DNA of 64,000 nucleotides, from assembly GCA_036320915.1 (NCBI GenBank), contig JAXBDG010000023.1, positions 62,001 to 126,000 on the forward strand, given 5' to 3'. Below, in pieces: positions 13,601 through 25,589 of the stretch; within the stretch, counting starts at the first letter, position 1, and every line of letters starts with the position of its first letter. Below the pieces are notes generated by a model, which searched no databases, had not been told where the DNA came from, and saw only the letters and a program-made list of their open reading frames with translations. This DNA comes from Linnemannia elongata (taxonomy: Eukaryota; Mortierellomycota; Mortierellomycetes; Mortierellales; Mortierellaceae). The position numbers and the translations under genes are program-made.

Positions 13601-14324
13601 CCGAGCTGCCTCTTCTTCATCTGTCTTCTTGTTGTTTGTTGTAGACACAGTTTCCTTGACAAGGAGCTCGTTCTCCTCCTGTGCGGTCGTCAACGTAACA
13701 TGATGATGGGTTTCCTGAGAGACGACGGGACTTTCACTGTCAGCGTCGGTAGCAGCAGCAACGCTCTCGGGGGATGCTTCTGGAGGAATGGATGGCTCTA
13801 CATTCTGGTCGGTATCTCCATGTTCATGGTCCTCGTGGTCCAGGCTCTCCAAGGACTCCAAGGGTCCTATTGTCAGTGAAGGGGTGAGGCGAAAGGGGAG
13901 GATAGCATTGGAATGGGTGCTTGTTTAGAGGAAGGAAAATAAATCTGGTTTGCATACTCCTCTTACTAGCTCAAGGTGTGGAAAAGAAGGGTAGAGGAGA
14001 CAATGAATGCAAGCTCGATCCTTCTTGCTTCCCCAAAGTCGTCCTACTGCATCGATGCTCTATAGGCCATTGACTGATCAAGCAGCATCACTGTAACTTT
14101 CTAAACCTCCCTCTCCCTTCCTTCTGCTTTCTTGTTCTCATAGACGGAGTATATGTGTAGAAAGCCAACACCGCAGATACATGAGCACATATCCGAAGAA
14201 GATCTTACGTACCGGCAAAGTCCTTGAAGGAAGTCTTGATGTAGCCCTTGAGGGACTTGTAGTCGAGATAATAGGGTGCCCAGCTCGGGATGCTCCTAAG
14301 ACCGAGTTGTTTTGCAAACTTCAT
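10663..14324 (-). CDS. SPX domain / AstE-AspA zinc hydrolase fusion
   Basis: The model has eight exons, complement of 14213..14324, 13472..13866, 12959..12996, 12292..12871, 11839..12063, 11543..11727, 11033..11435 and 10663..10917, which join in frame to 730 residues. Residues 1-218 form an SPX domain. It starts [15 protein letters not shown] with [12 protein letters not shown], and ends with the Lys cluster [13 protein letters not shown] that binds inositol (pyro)phosphates in this family. An acidic loop (about 40-100) interrupts it. A His/Gln/Asn-rich linker follows. Residues from about 376 form a succinylglutamate desuccinylase/aspartoacylase-type (M14-like) domain. Zinc ligands are His455, Glu458 (LHGNE) and His541 ([11 protein letters not shown]), with substrate-binding Asn507-Arg508 ([10 protein letters not shown]) and catalytic Glu600 (ITVEIGDP). 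A C-terminal beta-barrel (KGELIATL...EDGIVVG) ends the protein. The catalytic set is complete, so it should be an active amidohydrolase or deacylase whose substrate is unknown, probably gated by phosphate status (inference). Confidence 0.9.
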
Positions 14325-15530
14325 GTCTTGATTGAGTGAATGAGAGTCTGTTTACAGAGGAATGCAAAAAAAAAAAACTCCCAGCGAGGAATGAGTATGC
14401 TAATGAAAGAGAAGGAAGGAGTGAATTGACAGGCTGATGATTCAAGGCACTAGTGGAAGGAAGAAAGTGAGAAGAAGGGAGTGGGGGGTGTGGAGGAGAA
14501 AGTGTTGTTTTGTGAAGGAAGAAAAGAAAGAAGAAAGAAGAACAATGCACAGATTAAATACTCCTCCCGTGCCCTTGTTGTCCCCTTCCCCTGGCATGTA
14601 TACTTAGTTCATCCTTTCTCCTCTCTTCTTCATTCTTTTCTTCGGATGAAGAAGGAGAGGACATGGAACTGATTATACATATCCTTCCATCCGATCGATT
14701 GGGAAGAAAGCAGCACCAACATCCACACACCCATTGGACATTGTCCCAGATGGATCATGCATACTGTACACATACATTAACATCTATCTACAACGAATCC
14801 CATCTTCTCCTCGTCTCGTGTCCTTCTTCGTTTCTTCTTCTACCTTTTCATCTTACACTCTTTGTAACTCTTACTTGTTGTTGCTTATGCATCGCATCAA
14901 CATTCATATTACCTTTTCATCTTCAATTGCAAATAAGAAAGAGGCGAGTTTATCGACCATCTACCGCACAAAAGTAAGGATATCTTTCAATAAAGACAAA
15001 TAATAAAACTAAGATGGATGTGCATCAGACAGCCAAACGGACGACAAAGCAATCGCCTTCTAGTTTTTATTTCTCTACATCGATCCGTCTGTCCTGCAAG
15101 ACAAAAACGAGGGACAGGAGGAAGAATGAGGATGTCATCATTCCCCCTTGTCGTAGTTGCATTATTTCTTTCTTTCTTGTTGTAGTTATGGATGTTGAGT
15201 TGTCTACGAACGGTCGCCCTTCATTCTCATCTGATAAAAAAACGACAACAACCTGGTCAACAAGGATGGGTAACATCCTTACCATTAGTGATACATTGCA
15301 CATTTTCAAATTGCTCCAATGCCTGGCGGTGGTTGCACCACGCCCCTCCCGTTTTAACATATCATTTTCTTCGATCAAGCAACGTGCACATCCACACGCG
15401 AATTAATATGGTTTTCTTGCTGGACCTAGACACACGTGACCTGCCAATAACAGTTACAAGTGGCATTTGTTCACAAGGTGGCGTTTGTTCTTGTTATTGA
15501 ACAAATGAGGTCCCGACATCACATAGGATA

Positions 15531-15565
<35 letters not shown>

Positions 15566-17705
15566 GCCTTTTGCTCTTTCCTTTTTTTCCCTTTTCTTTC
15601 AAAAAGGACAAGGGATGATGAGAACAGGGACCGAAAGAAGAGCCAAGAAATAGGGGTTCTTATAGCCCGACTAAGATCTGGCAAGGGGACAAAGATGTTG
15701 TACCTTACGCAAAGTAGAAACAAAGCTGTGTCCTCTGAAGGCATGGTGGATATGTTGTCAATATGTGTTAACAATCATGCCTATTCATGGGCTTAATGAC
15801 AGTCTGGCAATACTGTTGGGGATGATAGTACCAGCATATAAGATGTGCAGTAACATAATATACGAGGATTGCTTGGAAACACTAGTAAGCACACCCGTGC
15901 TTTTTTTTGAATCACCTTTGTAGGCTTTAATCCATTTCCATATTCTCAAGAACATCAAGGTACAGAAAGAGTACACTTCCTGATCTCCTCCCCTCTTCGC
16001 CATGAAAAAAGATGAGGCATATCAGACCAAAAGCACTCTGATCTCTGTTACAAATACCTGGCACCACATGTTAATGGTATGGTGCTGTTATGATGTACCA
16101 GAAGCATGGCATTTTATATGTACAGTACAATTTTAGTGGCAAACAAAAAAAGAATATCACATCACATCAGCCAATCAGATGGCAGGAGTGATAAAGACTG
16201 CTATTTTCTTAATTATTTGATCACTTATGATAATAAGTGTGAAGCAGATCATCACTGCCCTCCACTTCGGATTTTTTTTATTCAAGTGACACAGTCCCAG
16301 TACTTGACATCTTTCGGAGAAGTAAAATGGAGGGTGGAGGGAGGTTACGAGGATGGGTAGGGAAATAATCCCAGCTGGGCAAAGCACTTTTATTATTGTT
16401 TCTCTTTCTTTATCCTTACTCGAGGGAAGAGCGAACGGATGATATCGATGTGAGGTGTGCGTAGGTTATGATAGTTCGCCTTCTCAGTGTTCCTCTCTGT
16501 GTTATCGATCTGCCACAACCAAGAATAAAGGAAAAGGAAAGCAATTGAAATGGTACTTCAATTAACGAAGGCGAATTGTAGAAAAAGTGACGAAAATGAA
16601 GAGGGGTCCATCCGCCATTAACTACTAGGCAACGAAAGGGCCATTCATCAATTAGGCCAAGTGTCGAATCGACTGGTGTAAGTCGAATCGATCCATGATG
16701 CAAGTAGTACAACAATGCTTCAAGAAAAAGGGACAATAAAGGGGTGTTGATGGATCTCCCCCCCCTTTTTATATGTTTTTATCACATCTGTTGACACCTG
16801 TTTGAGAACAAGGGATAGAGGCAGGGAGATCGATGGTTTTTGTTTTCAAAGAGCACGGGTGGGGGGAGGAGGAAGAGGACAAGAGAGAACAAAGGGGAGT
16901 GACAACGCAACCCATTAATTGACAGTGCAGTGGTAGTGAAGAGGAGTGAATGTGTATGGATCTGATTACATACCCCCATGGTTCATTCACTATGGAACCT
17001 ATTGAAACAATGAAAAAAAAAAATAAAAAAAAAATAAGATTTTTGTCCTTGGACAGTCATATCACATCGCATCGCATCACATCGCATCAGTCCCCCTTCC
17101 CCTCTGTTTATTCGCTCTCATTAAGAAATTATCTTTTGCAAGGGTCTAGCACGGGTGAAGATGCTATTGTTCGTCACTTCCAACTCACCTCCACTCACAA
17201 ATTGATATTATCCTCTTCTTTTGCAGTGGAGTGGAGGGAGAGGGAGGGAGGATAGACGATCCCATGTGCTTCTTACCAACACTGACAAGAGACAGACAGA
17301 GAGAGAGAGAGAGAGAGCCGATCGAACATTCACCCACCTCACACATGGAAAAGTAATAATAAATTATCTCTATGTTCATAATCCGTATCATATCTATCCA
17401 TCTCTTCACTCTTTTTTTTTTCCGTTTGATTGTTGTCTCTTGCTCGTTCGGTCTGCTCCTGCCTCTTTTTGTCATATCTTCCATCCCTTCTTCTCTCCCT
17501 TTCTTTCTTTCTTTTTTTTTTTTTGTATAAAACGAATCCCACTTTCCATTTCTTACCCTTTCTCTTTCTTTCTTATCCTTCATACTCCTTTTAACACTGC
17601 AAACGTACGACTCAGTCTCGGACCCTCTCTCTCCCACCAACACTTAGCCAACGCACCTTCACTCTCCTCCACTCCACCAACAACACATACAACAAAAAAC
17701 CAAAG
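14325..17705. other. Gene-free stretch
   Basis: No gene was recognised on either strand. It contains a CT run at about 15533-15562, poly-A/poly-T runs and a G-run near 16860. It must hold the promoters of the SPX fusion (leftwards from 14324) and of homocitrate synthase. The 400 bases before 17706 are strongly CT-rich, which is common in front of highly expressed fungal genes. Confidence 0.5.
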
Positions 17706-19246
17706 ATGCCACCACACGCAAGCCCCATCACTAACGTCTCGTCGAGCCCCTATGCTCCCAAATACACCGACTCGCTCTCACGCCTCACAAACTGGTCCAT
17801 TATCGAATCCACCCTCCGCGAAGGCGAGCAGTTCGCTAATGCCTTCTTTGATACCGCCAAGAAGATCGAGATCGCTAAGGCCCTCGACGATTTTGGTGTC
17901 GAGTACATTGAGCTCACCTCTCCCGCTGCTTCGGAGCAGTCTCGTCTTGACTGCATTGCCATTGCCAACCTCGGATTGAAGGCCAAGATCTTGACCCATG
18001 TCCGCTGCCATATGGACGATGCCCGGATTGCCTGCGAGACCGGTGTCGATGGCCTGGATGTCGTTATTGGAACTAGTTCCTACTTGAGAGAGTTCTCGCA
18101 CGGCAAAGATATGGAGCGGATTATCAAGGATGCGACCGAGGTGATCAACTATGTCAAGTCCAAGGGTCTCGAGGTTCGATTCTCGTCTGAGGATTCGTTC
18201 CGTTCGGATCTGGTTGATCTGTTGAACCTGTACAAGGCTGTTGACCAGCTGGGTGTGAACCGTGTTGGTATTGCCGACACTGTTGGCTGTGCCAACCCTC
18301 GCCAGGTCTATGACCTTGTCAAGACTCTCCGCTCTGTCTTGAAGCCCACCACCGACATCGAGTGCCACTTCCACAACGGTAAGCCTTCCTTTTCCTTTTT
18401 GCTTGTGCACTCATCCTAGATGGATTATTTTCAGTGTGCATATTTTTTTTTCTTTGATATGTCTCTCCCTCTCCTTTAATCACGATGTCTGATTGGGCAC
18501 GGTTGAAACAAGACAGTCACTTTCGATGCTTAATTCCACGTACATCCATCTAATCTCGCAGCTATCTCGGTCACGTACAATCTTTACTCACACACCTCCC
18601 TCCACTTCTCCATATGTGATAATTAGATACGGGATGTGCAACGGCAAATGCATACGCAGCACTGGAGGCCGGCGCAACGCACATCGACACCTCCGTCCTG
18701 GGCATCGGTGAGCGCAACGGCATCACCCCCATCGGAAACCTCATTGCCCGCATGTTCACCGTCGACCCCGACTACGTCGCTTCCAAGTACCAGCTCCACA
18801 AACTCCGCGACCTCGAGAACCTCATCGCCGACGCTGTCGAGATCCAAGTCCCCTTCAACAACTGTATCACCGGCTACTGCGCCTTCACCCACAAGGCCGG
18901 TATCCACGCCAAGGCCATCCTGAACAACCCTGCCACCTACGAGATCTTGAAGCCTGAGGTCTTTGGTATGACCCGCTATGTCTCGATCGGACATCGTCTC
19001 ACTGGTTGGAACGCTGTCAAGAACCGTGCTGAGCAGCTTGGCTTGGCCTTGTCCGATGATGACTTGAAGGCCATTACTGGCAAGATCAAGAAGTTGGCAG
19101 ATATCAAGAACCAGTCCATGGAGGATGTCGATGGACTTTTGAGGAATTTCCATGCCTACAAGGTTGCCGGCGATCATTCGGCAATCGAGCAGTTGTTGGT
19201 CCTCCCTGATGAGGTCGCCGCTGCTCCTGAGGCTATTGCCGCTTAA
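17706..19246 (+). CDS. LYS20/LYS21-like: Homocitrate synthase
   Basis: This catalyses the first step of lysine synthesis by the fungal alpha-aminoadipate pathway, acetyl-CoA plus 2-oxoglutarate to homocitrate. Exons 17706..18378 and 18627..19246 (donor GTAAGC, acceptor TTAG) give 430 residues, against about 428 in yeast. The TIM-barrel signature STLREGEQF with catalytic Arg and Glu, [11 protein letters not shown], the metal-ligand motif [14 protein letters not shown] that spans the intron, and KAGIHAKA are all seen. The C-terminal regulatory domain with the lysine-sensitive region follows. The intron splits the Asp codon of HFHND. Coding third positions are strongly C-biased in exon 1, as expected for a highly expressed gene. 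It faces OST1 tail to tail. Confidence 0.96.
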
Positions 19247-19721
19247 AGAACTGGCTCTTGTTTTTCTTTTTTTTGTTACTATCCTTTCTGCATGTTCACC
19301 AGCATCCCCTCTTCCCCCTCTCCATATCCTTTCTCCAAAAAATAACGAGCATAATGCTCATTGTACAGTAGTGGTTCACAATAAACACATAAAAACATTC
19401 ATCCACAACAACAAAGAGTTTTTTTTTCTTGCCTTTTCTATTTACCAGTGGATTTGGTCAAGCAGACGACAACAACTGCAACAATAATGGCAAAAAAGAA
19501 TAAATGAGTGTCACCTCCCCCAACAGCAACAGTAACAAAGGCAACACAACGATAGAAAAAAAGGAAGCCTCGCACATCGGAGAGTTGAAAGATGGAAAAT
19601 GCTCTTTATATATCAATGCTCGGGCGCAAGGTAATCAGACCTAAGCCGTTAACCGATCGTCTCTAACGAATATCCGAATATTGACTACGACTGATTTGAG
19701 CAAGATTTGGCCTCCTCAATT
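19247..19721. other. Shared 3' intergenic
   Basis: These 475 bases lie between the convergent homocitrate synthase and OST1 genes. Only T-rich and A-rich untranslated-type sequence is seen. Confidence 0.5.
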
Positions 19722-21901
19722 CTACTTCTTCAAGGTGGAGCCACCAATCTTGAAGTCCAAACGGGAGAAAACAATCGAGGTGGCATAGATGGCCATGAGC
19801 ATAGTGGCAGCAGCCAGGGGCTTGGTCAAGTACGACGTCTGAGAGAACTCGTACTCGATCAACAGATCCTGTGCGTGGTCCTCAATCAGGTTGCTAGCCA
19901 AGATCGCCACCGTGGACCGACCTGCGCTATCCATGTAAGTCTTTGTCGTCGAGTACGCGATCTCGTCCACCTCGTATGGCAACACCGCCTTCACATTCCT
20001 TTTTGTAGAAGGGTGAAAAAAGAGGAGGTAGAAGGGGTTAATAAAGTGTATCAGCCAATGAATTGACCTTTTAAGAACAAGAAAAGACAGTGAAGATAAA
20101 ACAAAGCAAAAACAAGACAAAGACGTACTTCGCACCCTCGGGGAGGACCACGCGGATCTCGACATCCTCATAGGTGGTGTCAGGCATGGGCGAGATGGCA
20201 GGGACCTTGAGGATATACTTGTCAGTTCCAGCAATCTTACGCAAGTACCCATCCAAAGGAGTGTTGTATCCAATGTACCAGGTAGTGTTCCAGCCACCGA
20301 AGAGAGGGAAACGGGGCTTGAGCATCAACTGGATATGGTCGGGCTGGTGGGCAATGGCCGAAGTCGAAATGTTGCCAATCTCGTCGCGGTAGTAGATATC
20401 GCGTGCCAACTTGGGGATCTTTGTCTGGAAGCCCAATGCGCCATTGCCCTCGCGGATTCCCATAGGGTTACGCTGGTAGTCGATTCTGCTGAACTGTCCC
20501 TTCAACCTGATGTAGTTAATTTCGTTGATGAAAAGAAGGAAGAGTCAGTAGATGTTTGCCAAGTCACGATAAAGCAAACCAATTCTCCCAACACAAAAAA
20601 AAGCAAAATGGGACATACTCGGCGCCACGGTTGACAAAGTTGTAGTGCTCCTCGACGGCAAGGTTGTTACCCCACTGGGAGACCTCGATTTCTCGACGGA
20701 GGCGGCGGATGTGGGGAATAGCGCCGGTCAACTCATACTGGACTTCAAAGATTCCGTGCTCCAAAGAATTGACGTCGTTGTAGGGTCCCAAAATCACCTG
20801 GTTGTTCTTGATCACCAAATCAACCTCTTCGGGGTGCTCATGGACCTCCAACACGCTGTTAGGCGTACTGTTTTGTTGTAGAAAAGTAAAAAAGAGAGAC
20901 GTTAATTTGAAGTCAGCGTTGTGTTCTGTGTGACTATAATTGAGGAAGAAATAATGAACCAGATATTTGACCTCCATGTGATGAGGAGCAATTATCGTGT
21001 CCTGAATACAAAAAGTTGGACAATAGAGAATGAGTTGATACATCCTGGACAGGAAAAAACAAAAGAACGTACATGACTGTTGTTTTCTGCTTGGTAGCGG
21101 GGTAGGCGGTGAGGGCAAAGGGGTTGCCAAAGAAGACAAACTTTTGCTTCTCGGCCTGACCGACGTGGGTGGGGAAGGCGCGGATGACGTTGGTGAGGGA
21201 GGTACGAACGGTGATCTGGACCTTTTCACCAGGGGGCAATGGAGTCGCCAACTTGATCTTGTAGTACTGGAACTGACTGTTATCGTTTTTCGTGTTCCAT
21301 TGTGGAGCGGGATAATAGTGAGGAAGAAGTCAGGAAGACAAGGAAGAGAAAGACGAGGAGGAAAAGTGAATGAAGAACAGGAAGAATTGGCAAGAGAGAA
21401 AGACGAGAAGGCATGAGAAGAAGATGAGGAAGGACGATAAGAAAAGTAACACAGGCGTTAGTTCAAAGACGCGGTGATTGCTATTACAACACCTACGAGA
21501 ACATGTAAAGAGCGATCAATCCAGTAACATAGAAAGCGTGAAAAAGAGGAAGCGTACGCGTCGTAGAACTGCTCGTCCTTGGTAACCTCAAGAGCCTCCT
21601 TAGTCTTGCGGTTCTCGGCCGAGATAAAAGCCAAGTTATCCGAGTAAGCCTGATCCACAGGAAAATAGTAATCGGTCTGGTCCTGGTCGGCGTGGGTGTT
21701 CTGGATGGCGGCCGAGGTGATCTCTCTGATGATGGGCTTGGACAGGTCGAGGGTGCGGAGGAGGTTGGTGATTTTGAAGGTCTGAGGGACGATTGGCACG
21801 TCCTTCTCGGACCAGAACTCTTCTGCGTGGACTGAAGAGGTGAGAGAGAGGGCGGCGATGATGGTTGCCACGAAGGTGGTTGTAGTTGCAGTCAGACGCA
21901 T
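19722..21901 (-). CDS. OST1: Oligosaccharyltransferase subunit OST1 (ribophorin I)
   Basis: This is a subunit of the ER membrane complex that transfers the Glc3Man9GlcNAc2 glycan to Asn residues. Five exons, complement of 21558..21901, 21073..21276, 20619..20867, 20129..20506 and 19722..19998, join in frame to 483 residues (yeast Ost1 is 476). A signal peptide (residues 1 to about 26, ending SSVHA) leads to the lumenal domain with EFWSEKDVPIVPQTFKITN, FFGNPFALTAYPATKQKT, VEEHYNFVNRGAELKGQFSR and VVLPEGAKNVK. One transmembrane helix lies near the C-terminus (LAAATMLMAIYATSIVFSRL), followed by a short cytosolic tail. The last intron appears to use an AAG acceptor, unlike the TAG or CAG of the other introns, because it is the only site that keeps the conserved EGAK-NV junction in frame. 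Confidence 0.94.
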
Positions 21902-22396
21902 GATGGTGCCTTTCTGTGTTTGTTGACGCGTAGTAGGACGTGTTCGTTGTTGATGAGTTTAGTCCTTGAAATTGATGCCAGGGAGAGCCGTTCTCTCTCT
22001 GTTGGAAGTCCTTTGTTGTCGAGTACGTCGAAGAGAGTCCTTGTTGTCCGAGATCCTGCTTGAACGAAGGAGAAGGAGAGAGAGAGAGAGAGAAAGAGAG
22101 ATTGAATAAAAAAGGGTCAAAGGAAGAAGCAAAAGAAGAGAGATGATGGCGTTCTATTCTCCCCCTCTTCTTGTGCCTTTGCTTCAACCTTCAACAGTCC
22201 AAAGGAGTCCACAGAGTAATTTCGCACACCCCTCTGTGCCTCTGAGAGTCTATCCCAGCCAATTGATTCTTGCGACGAGGTCCAACTGAAAGATTGGGCC
22301 GTCACTCGAAATCAATTTCCGTTTCATCGTAATTGCTACAGCTTCATTTCTTTCCTCTTTCTTCCCTTTCCACTCCCCTCACCTCCCTCCCTTTTA
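21902..22396. other. Upstream of OST1, no gene
   Basis: This is the promoter side of OST1 (read leftwards). No exon that could pair with the orphan exon at 22397 was found on the + strand. A GA run lies at about 22075-22100. The last 70 bases form a strong pyrimidine tract ending TTTTATAG, a good 3' splice site. Confidence 0.45.
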
Positions 22397-22542
22397 TAGC
22401 GCCACCAAGGCTCCTAATACTAACGGGTCGACCTACCACTCCAACCCCAACACCGGTTATTCAAAGTACATCCCTCCTCCCTCCGGCAACTCTAACAACT
22501 ATAACCAGGGCAGCAACTCTGGCTATGGTCGCCAGTACTAAA
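22397..22542 (+). pseudogene. Orphan terminal exon, Asn/Gly/Tyr/Ser-rich
   Basis: Right after a textbook polypyrimidine tract and TATAG acceptor, an open frame of about 48 codons runs to a TAA after GYGRQY. It is rich in Asn, Gly, Ser, Tyr and Pro (for example NPNTGYSKYIPPPSGNSNN) and shows the C-ending codon bias of real genes here. The following 500 bases look like a pyrimidine-rich 3' untranslated region. I found no upstream coding exon before OST1, so this is either the last exon of a gene whose earlier exons were lost, or of a small gene with a very short first exon. The composition resembles tails of RNA-binding proteins, but no family can be named. Confidence 0.4.
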
Positions 22543-23105
22543 CTTCCCTCTTTCTTGAAGATATATCACTTCCTTGTTGACACGAGAAGCCTCCTATTCC
22601 CGGTCATTTTTTTCCTAGGCTGAAGTCTGTCCTGTCCTTTCATGTCTACCTCCCTGTCTATATCTTTGTCTCCGTTCCTTTCCTCGCATCACAGCCTTTC
22701 TTTTCTTGCACATACTTTAGAAGTCTTCTCAAAGCGTCTGTACTTTCTTGCTTCTTTTCTTCCTGCACATACTTTGTTGTTCTTTCTGTTTCTCTGTCTG
22801 TCTGAGTGTGTCTTGACGGCTCTCCTTCTTACTTTTTCGTTGCACCGGTGAGTTAAACCAACAACTATCATTCATGTCTTGTAAACATGTCCATCGGCGC
22901 TGTTTCTGTTTGCCATGTATCTCCTGACTTCATTTAGTTCCTTGGTTCTTACAACGTTGTGCATGCTAAAATTATACTTTTGGGTTTATGTATAGGGCAA
23001 CAAAAAAAAGCAAAAAACACCTATTTATCCTCTTCCACTCTCGTACTCTACGTCGTTCTACTCCAACACTATCAAAGACATATGAAAAAAACACCAGGAA
23101 AGTAT
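22543..23105. other. Pyrimidine-rich intergenic
   Basis: T/C-rich sequence, probably the 3' flank of the orphan exon and of the DRG gene that ends at 23106. No gene seen. Confidence 0.4.
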
Positions 23106-25164
23106 TTAGACCTTCTTGATAATCTGGACGACATCCTCATCGGCCAAGACGTGCTCCTTTCCGACCTTCTGAGGGTTGTGCTTTGCTGATGATCCCCAGA
23201 CCAATGCGCTATTGGAATATTAGAAAGCGAGTGAGGAAAAAAAATGGAAAAAGGTAGGAAGGGTCAGCAGCATGAACAACAAAAAAAAAATGAAAGGGGC
23301 GAGTGATTTATCCCGATGTCGTGGTTGTTGTTCTATCACCACTTTTCCCCCTCCTTCCCTTGTCATGCAAAAATGTTGCATAGGTAGCCTACGGTCTCCT
23401 TGTAGGTCGCGTGTCGTGCTTTGGCGGAAAATTTGTCGATGGTCTGTCCGCTCCTTTTTGTTCAGACGGTAGCACAAAGTATGAAGAGGAAGACTTACTA
23501 TTTGAGCTCGCGGAGAATGGCCTTATGAATGTTGTTACAAAATCCTTCGATCGTAGCAGTCTCGCGCCGCAGGACAACTGGTGACGAATAGTCGGGCAAT
23601 TGGCCCTTGGGCTTAGTGTAGATACGGGCCAGATCAAGATACTCCCAGGCCTTGGACAGCAACTCGTCAAAGTTCCATTCGTGATGGGCACAGATAGGAA
23701 CAGCATGAGGAATCTTGGACACAAGATCCAACTCCTCGATCGAGATCTGGTCAATCTTGTTGAGGACATAGATGCAGGGCATGTAAACACGGTTGCCCTC
23801 GATGACATCAATGAGCTCATCAACCGTGGCGTCGCATTTGAACGAGATATCGGCGTTATGGATCTTGTACTCGCTCAACACTGCCTTAACCTCGTCCAAA
23901 TCCAGATGTGTCAGTGGCACCGTGTTGGTCATGCTGATACCACCCTTCTCCTTCTTCTTGAAGTAGATGTTGGGGGGCTTTTGGTTCAAGCGGATACCGA
24001 ACCCTTCCAATTCCTTCTCGATAATGCGCTTGTCTCCCAGTGGCTTTAACACATCCAGAACCAAGAAGATCAACGAGCAAGTACGTGCCACAGCAATAAC
24101 CTGGCGACCTATTACGTTGTTCACGGTAAATTAGATATGTAATGTGAGTTCCCTTGTGTCCTTGTGTTCAAATATCAGATAATCGTCTCTGTTCCCAATT
24201 GACAAAGGTTTTTTGTCTCCACTTCATAAGGGTGTGAGAACTTGTCTCCGTGTGTCCAAAGTCGAAGAGCGTTGTTTTTTGTTCCCGAATGTCCACTCTA
24301 CAAAAAACGTCGCATGTCCACGCCGTTCCTGAAAGTTAAAAATTCCGTTGATGCTCATATATCTCCCAAGCACCATGACGATATAACTCTGAGCTATCAG
24401 AGAGAAACATACCACGACCCTTGCCGTCCTTGGCACCCTCGATAATTCCGGGAAGATCGAGGATCTGGAGCTTGGCACCGTTATACTGGACAACGCCGGG
24501 CACAGTAGTAAGGGTTGTGAACTCGTAGGCGGCGATTTCCGAGTGTGTTCCTGTCAACTTGGACATCAAAGTCGACTTTCCGACTGAAGGGAATCCGACG
24601 AACCCAATGCGACCCACTCCTGTCTTTGCCACATCGAAACCCACTATTTTTGGTTCATTGTTGGAGGTAAAAGTTGATGGAAGGTGAGTGTATTGCTCGT
24701 TTCTTACGTTCCATTTAAAGACGTAACAATGTTCCTGAGTACACAAGAAAGAGGGCTCCAGCTTACCACCTGGTCCTCCACCGCCGGCACTGGTGGGGGT
24801 CAAGAGCTCACGTCTCAACTTGGCCAACTTGGCCTTGAGACCTCCCAAATGTTGGGAAGTGGCCTATTATTGTGTCCGATAATAAGTATTCTCATTGAGT
24901 TAGTCCAACTGACTCTCCTTTTACGATTCTGTTCCATACTTTAGTGCAATATCGCCCCTTTTGTGTTTGCTGCACCACTTGTTTATTCCAACGGCAAATA
25001 GAAAAGACGATCGCTCCCCCTCTTTTCTTTCGTCGTTTGCCGAGTTGATTCCATTAACAGTATTTTGACAGAGTGAGAGGAAGAAGAGCAATGAATCGGA
25101 CCTTGTTCTTCTGGGTACGAGCCATCTCGGCCTCGATTTCCTTGATTTTTTCGACAGTCGTCAT
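23106..25164 (-). CDS. RBG1 (DRG1): DRG1/RBG1 family GTPase
   Basis: Developmentally regulated GTP-binding proteins bind ribosomes and help resolve stalled translation, with a DFRP1/Tma46 partner. Five exons, complement of 25102..25164, 24767..24863, 24413..24643, 23499..24108 and 23106..23208, give 367 residues, the same length as human DRG1. It opens with the helix [13 protein letters not shown]. Then come G1 GFPSVGKST, the switch region [11 protein letters not shown]3 [18 protein letters not shown], the inserted S5D2L region [21 protein letters not shown]4 NKIDQIS, G5 CAHHEWNFD and a C-terminal TGS domain ending [19 protein letters not shown]. The first intron has an atypical donor, GTCCGA, placed by the conserved KNK-ATSQHL junction. 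Confidence 0.95.
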
Positions 25165-25589
25165 GTTGGCTAAAGTCCTCCTGTGATGTACGGTTTGGGC
25201 GAAAGTAAAGAAACGATCATCACTTGAGTCTTCTCCTTGTAGGTGTGCGCCAGGCTGGCCTTTTTCAATATTTTTTTGAAAAGTGAACCAAGCCACTTCG
25301 CAGTCACCTTTCATTCCAATAGTATTGCCCTTGGCCGTGCCCTGAGTCCGCACTCATTCCTTTTGTTGTCTCTCACTTCCCTTGCTTTTGCCATCCACAT
25401 CCACCTTCTTCATACACATTGACGACCTCCTCTATTGTTTCTGGAATCACACACCCTTCTTCCCCTCCACGAGTTTGCAGTCTTTTCAGATCATACATTG
25501 ATCAGCTCTCCCTCTCCGTCTCAACTCACCCACCCAGTCCGCTACCCCTCACACTGGGTTGTGTACCTTACTCCCTTCGCTCCTTCTGA
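25165..25589. other. Divergent promoter region
   Basis: These 425 bases separate the start of the DRG gene (leftwards) from the start of the exonuclease gene (rightwards). The right half is C/T-rich on the + strand. No gene seen. Confidence 0.45.

Noticed and set aside
16950..16985. Partial match TGGATCTGATTACATACCCC to the start of module R
   Set aside because: Only the first 18 or so bases match. The CTTGCTAATG and CTCAATCTTCTG blocks are absent.
17778..18410. Long minus-strand open frame opposite homocitrate synthase
   Set aside because: Antisense shadow produced by the strong third-position C bias of the real gene.
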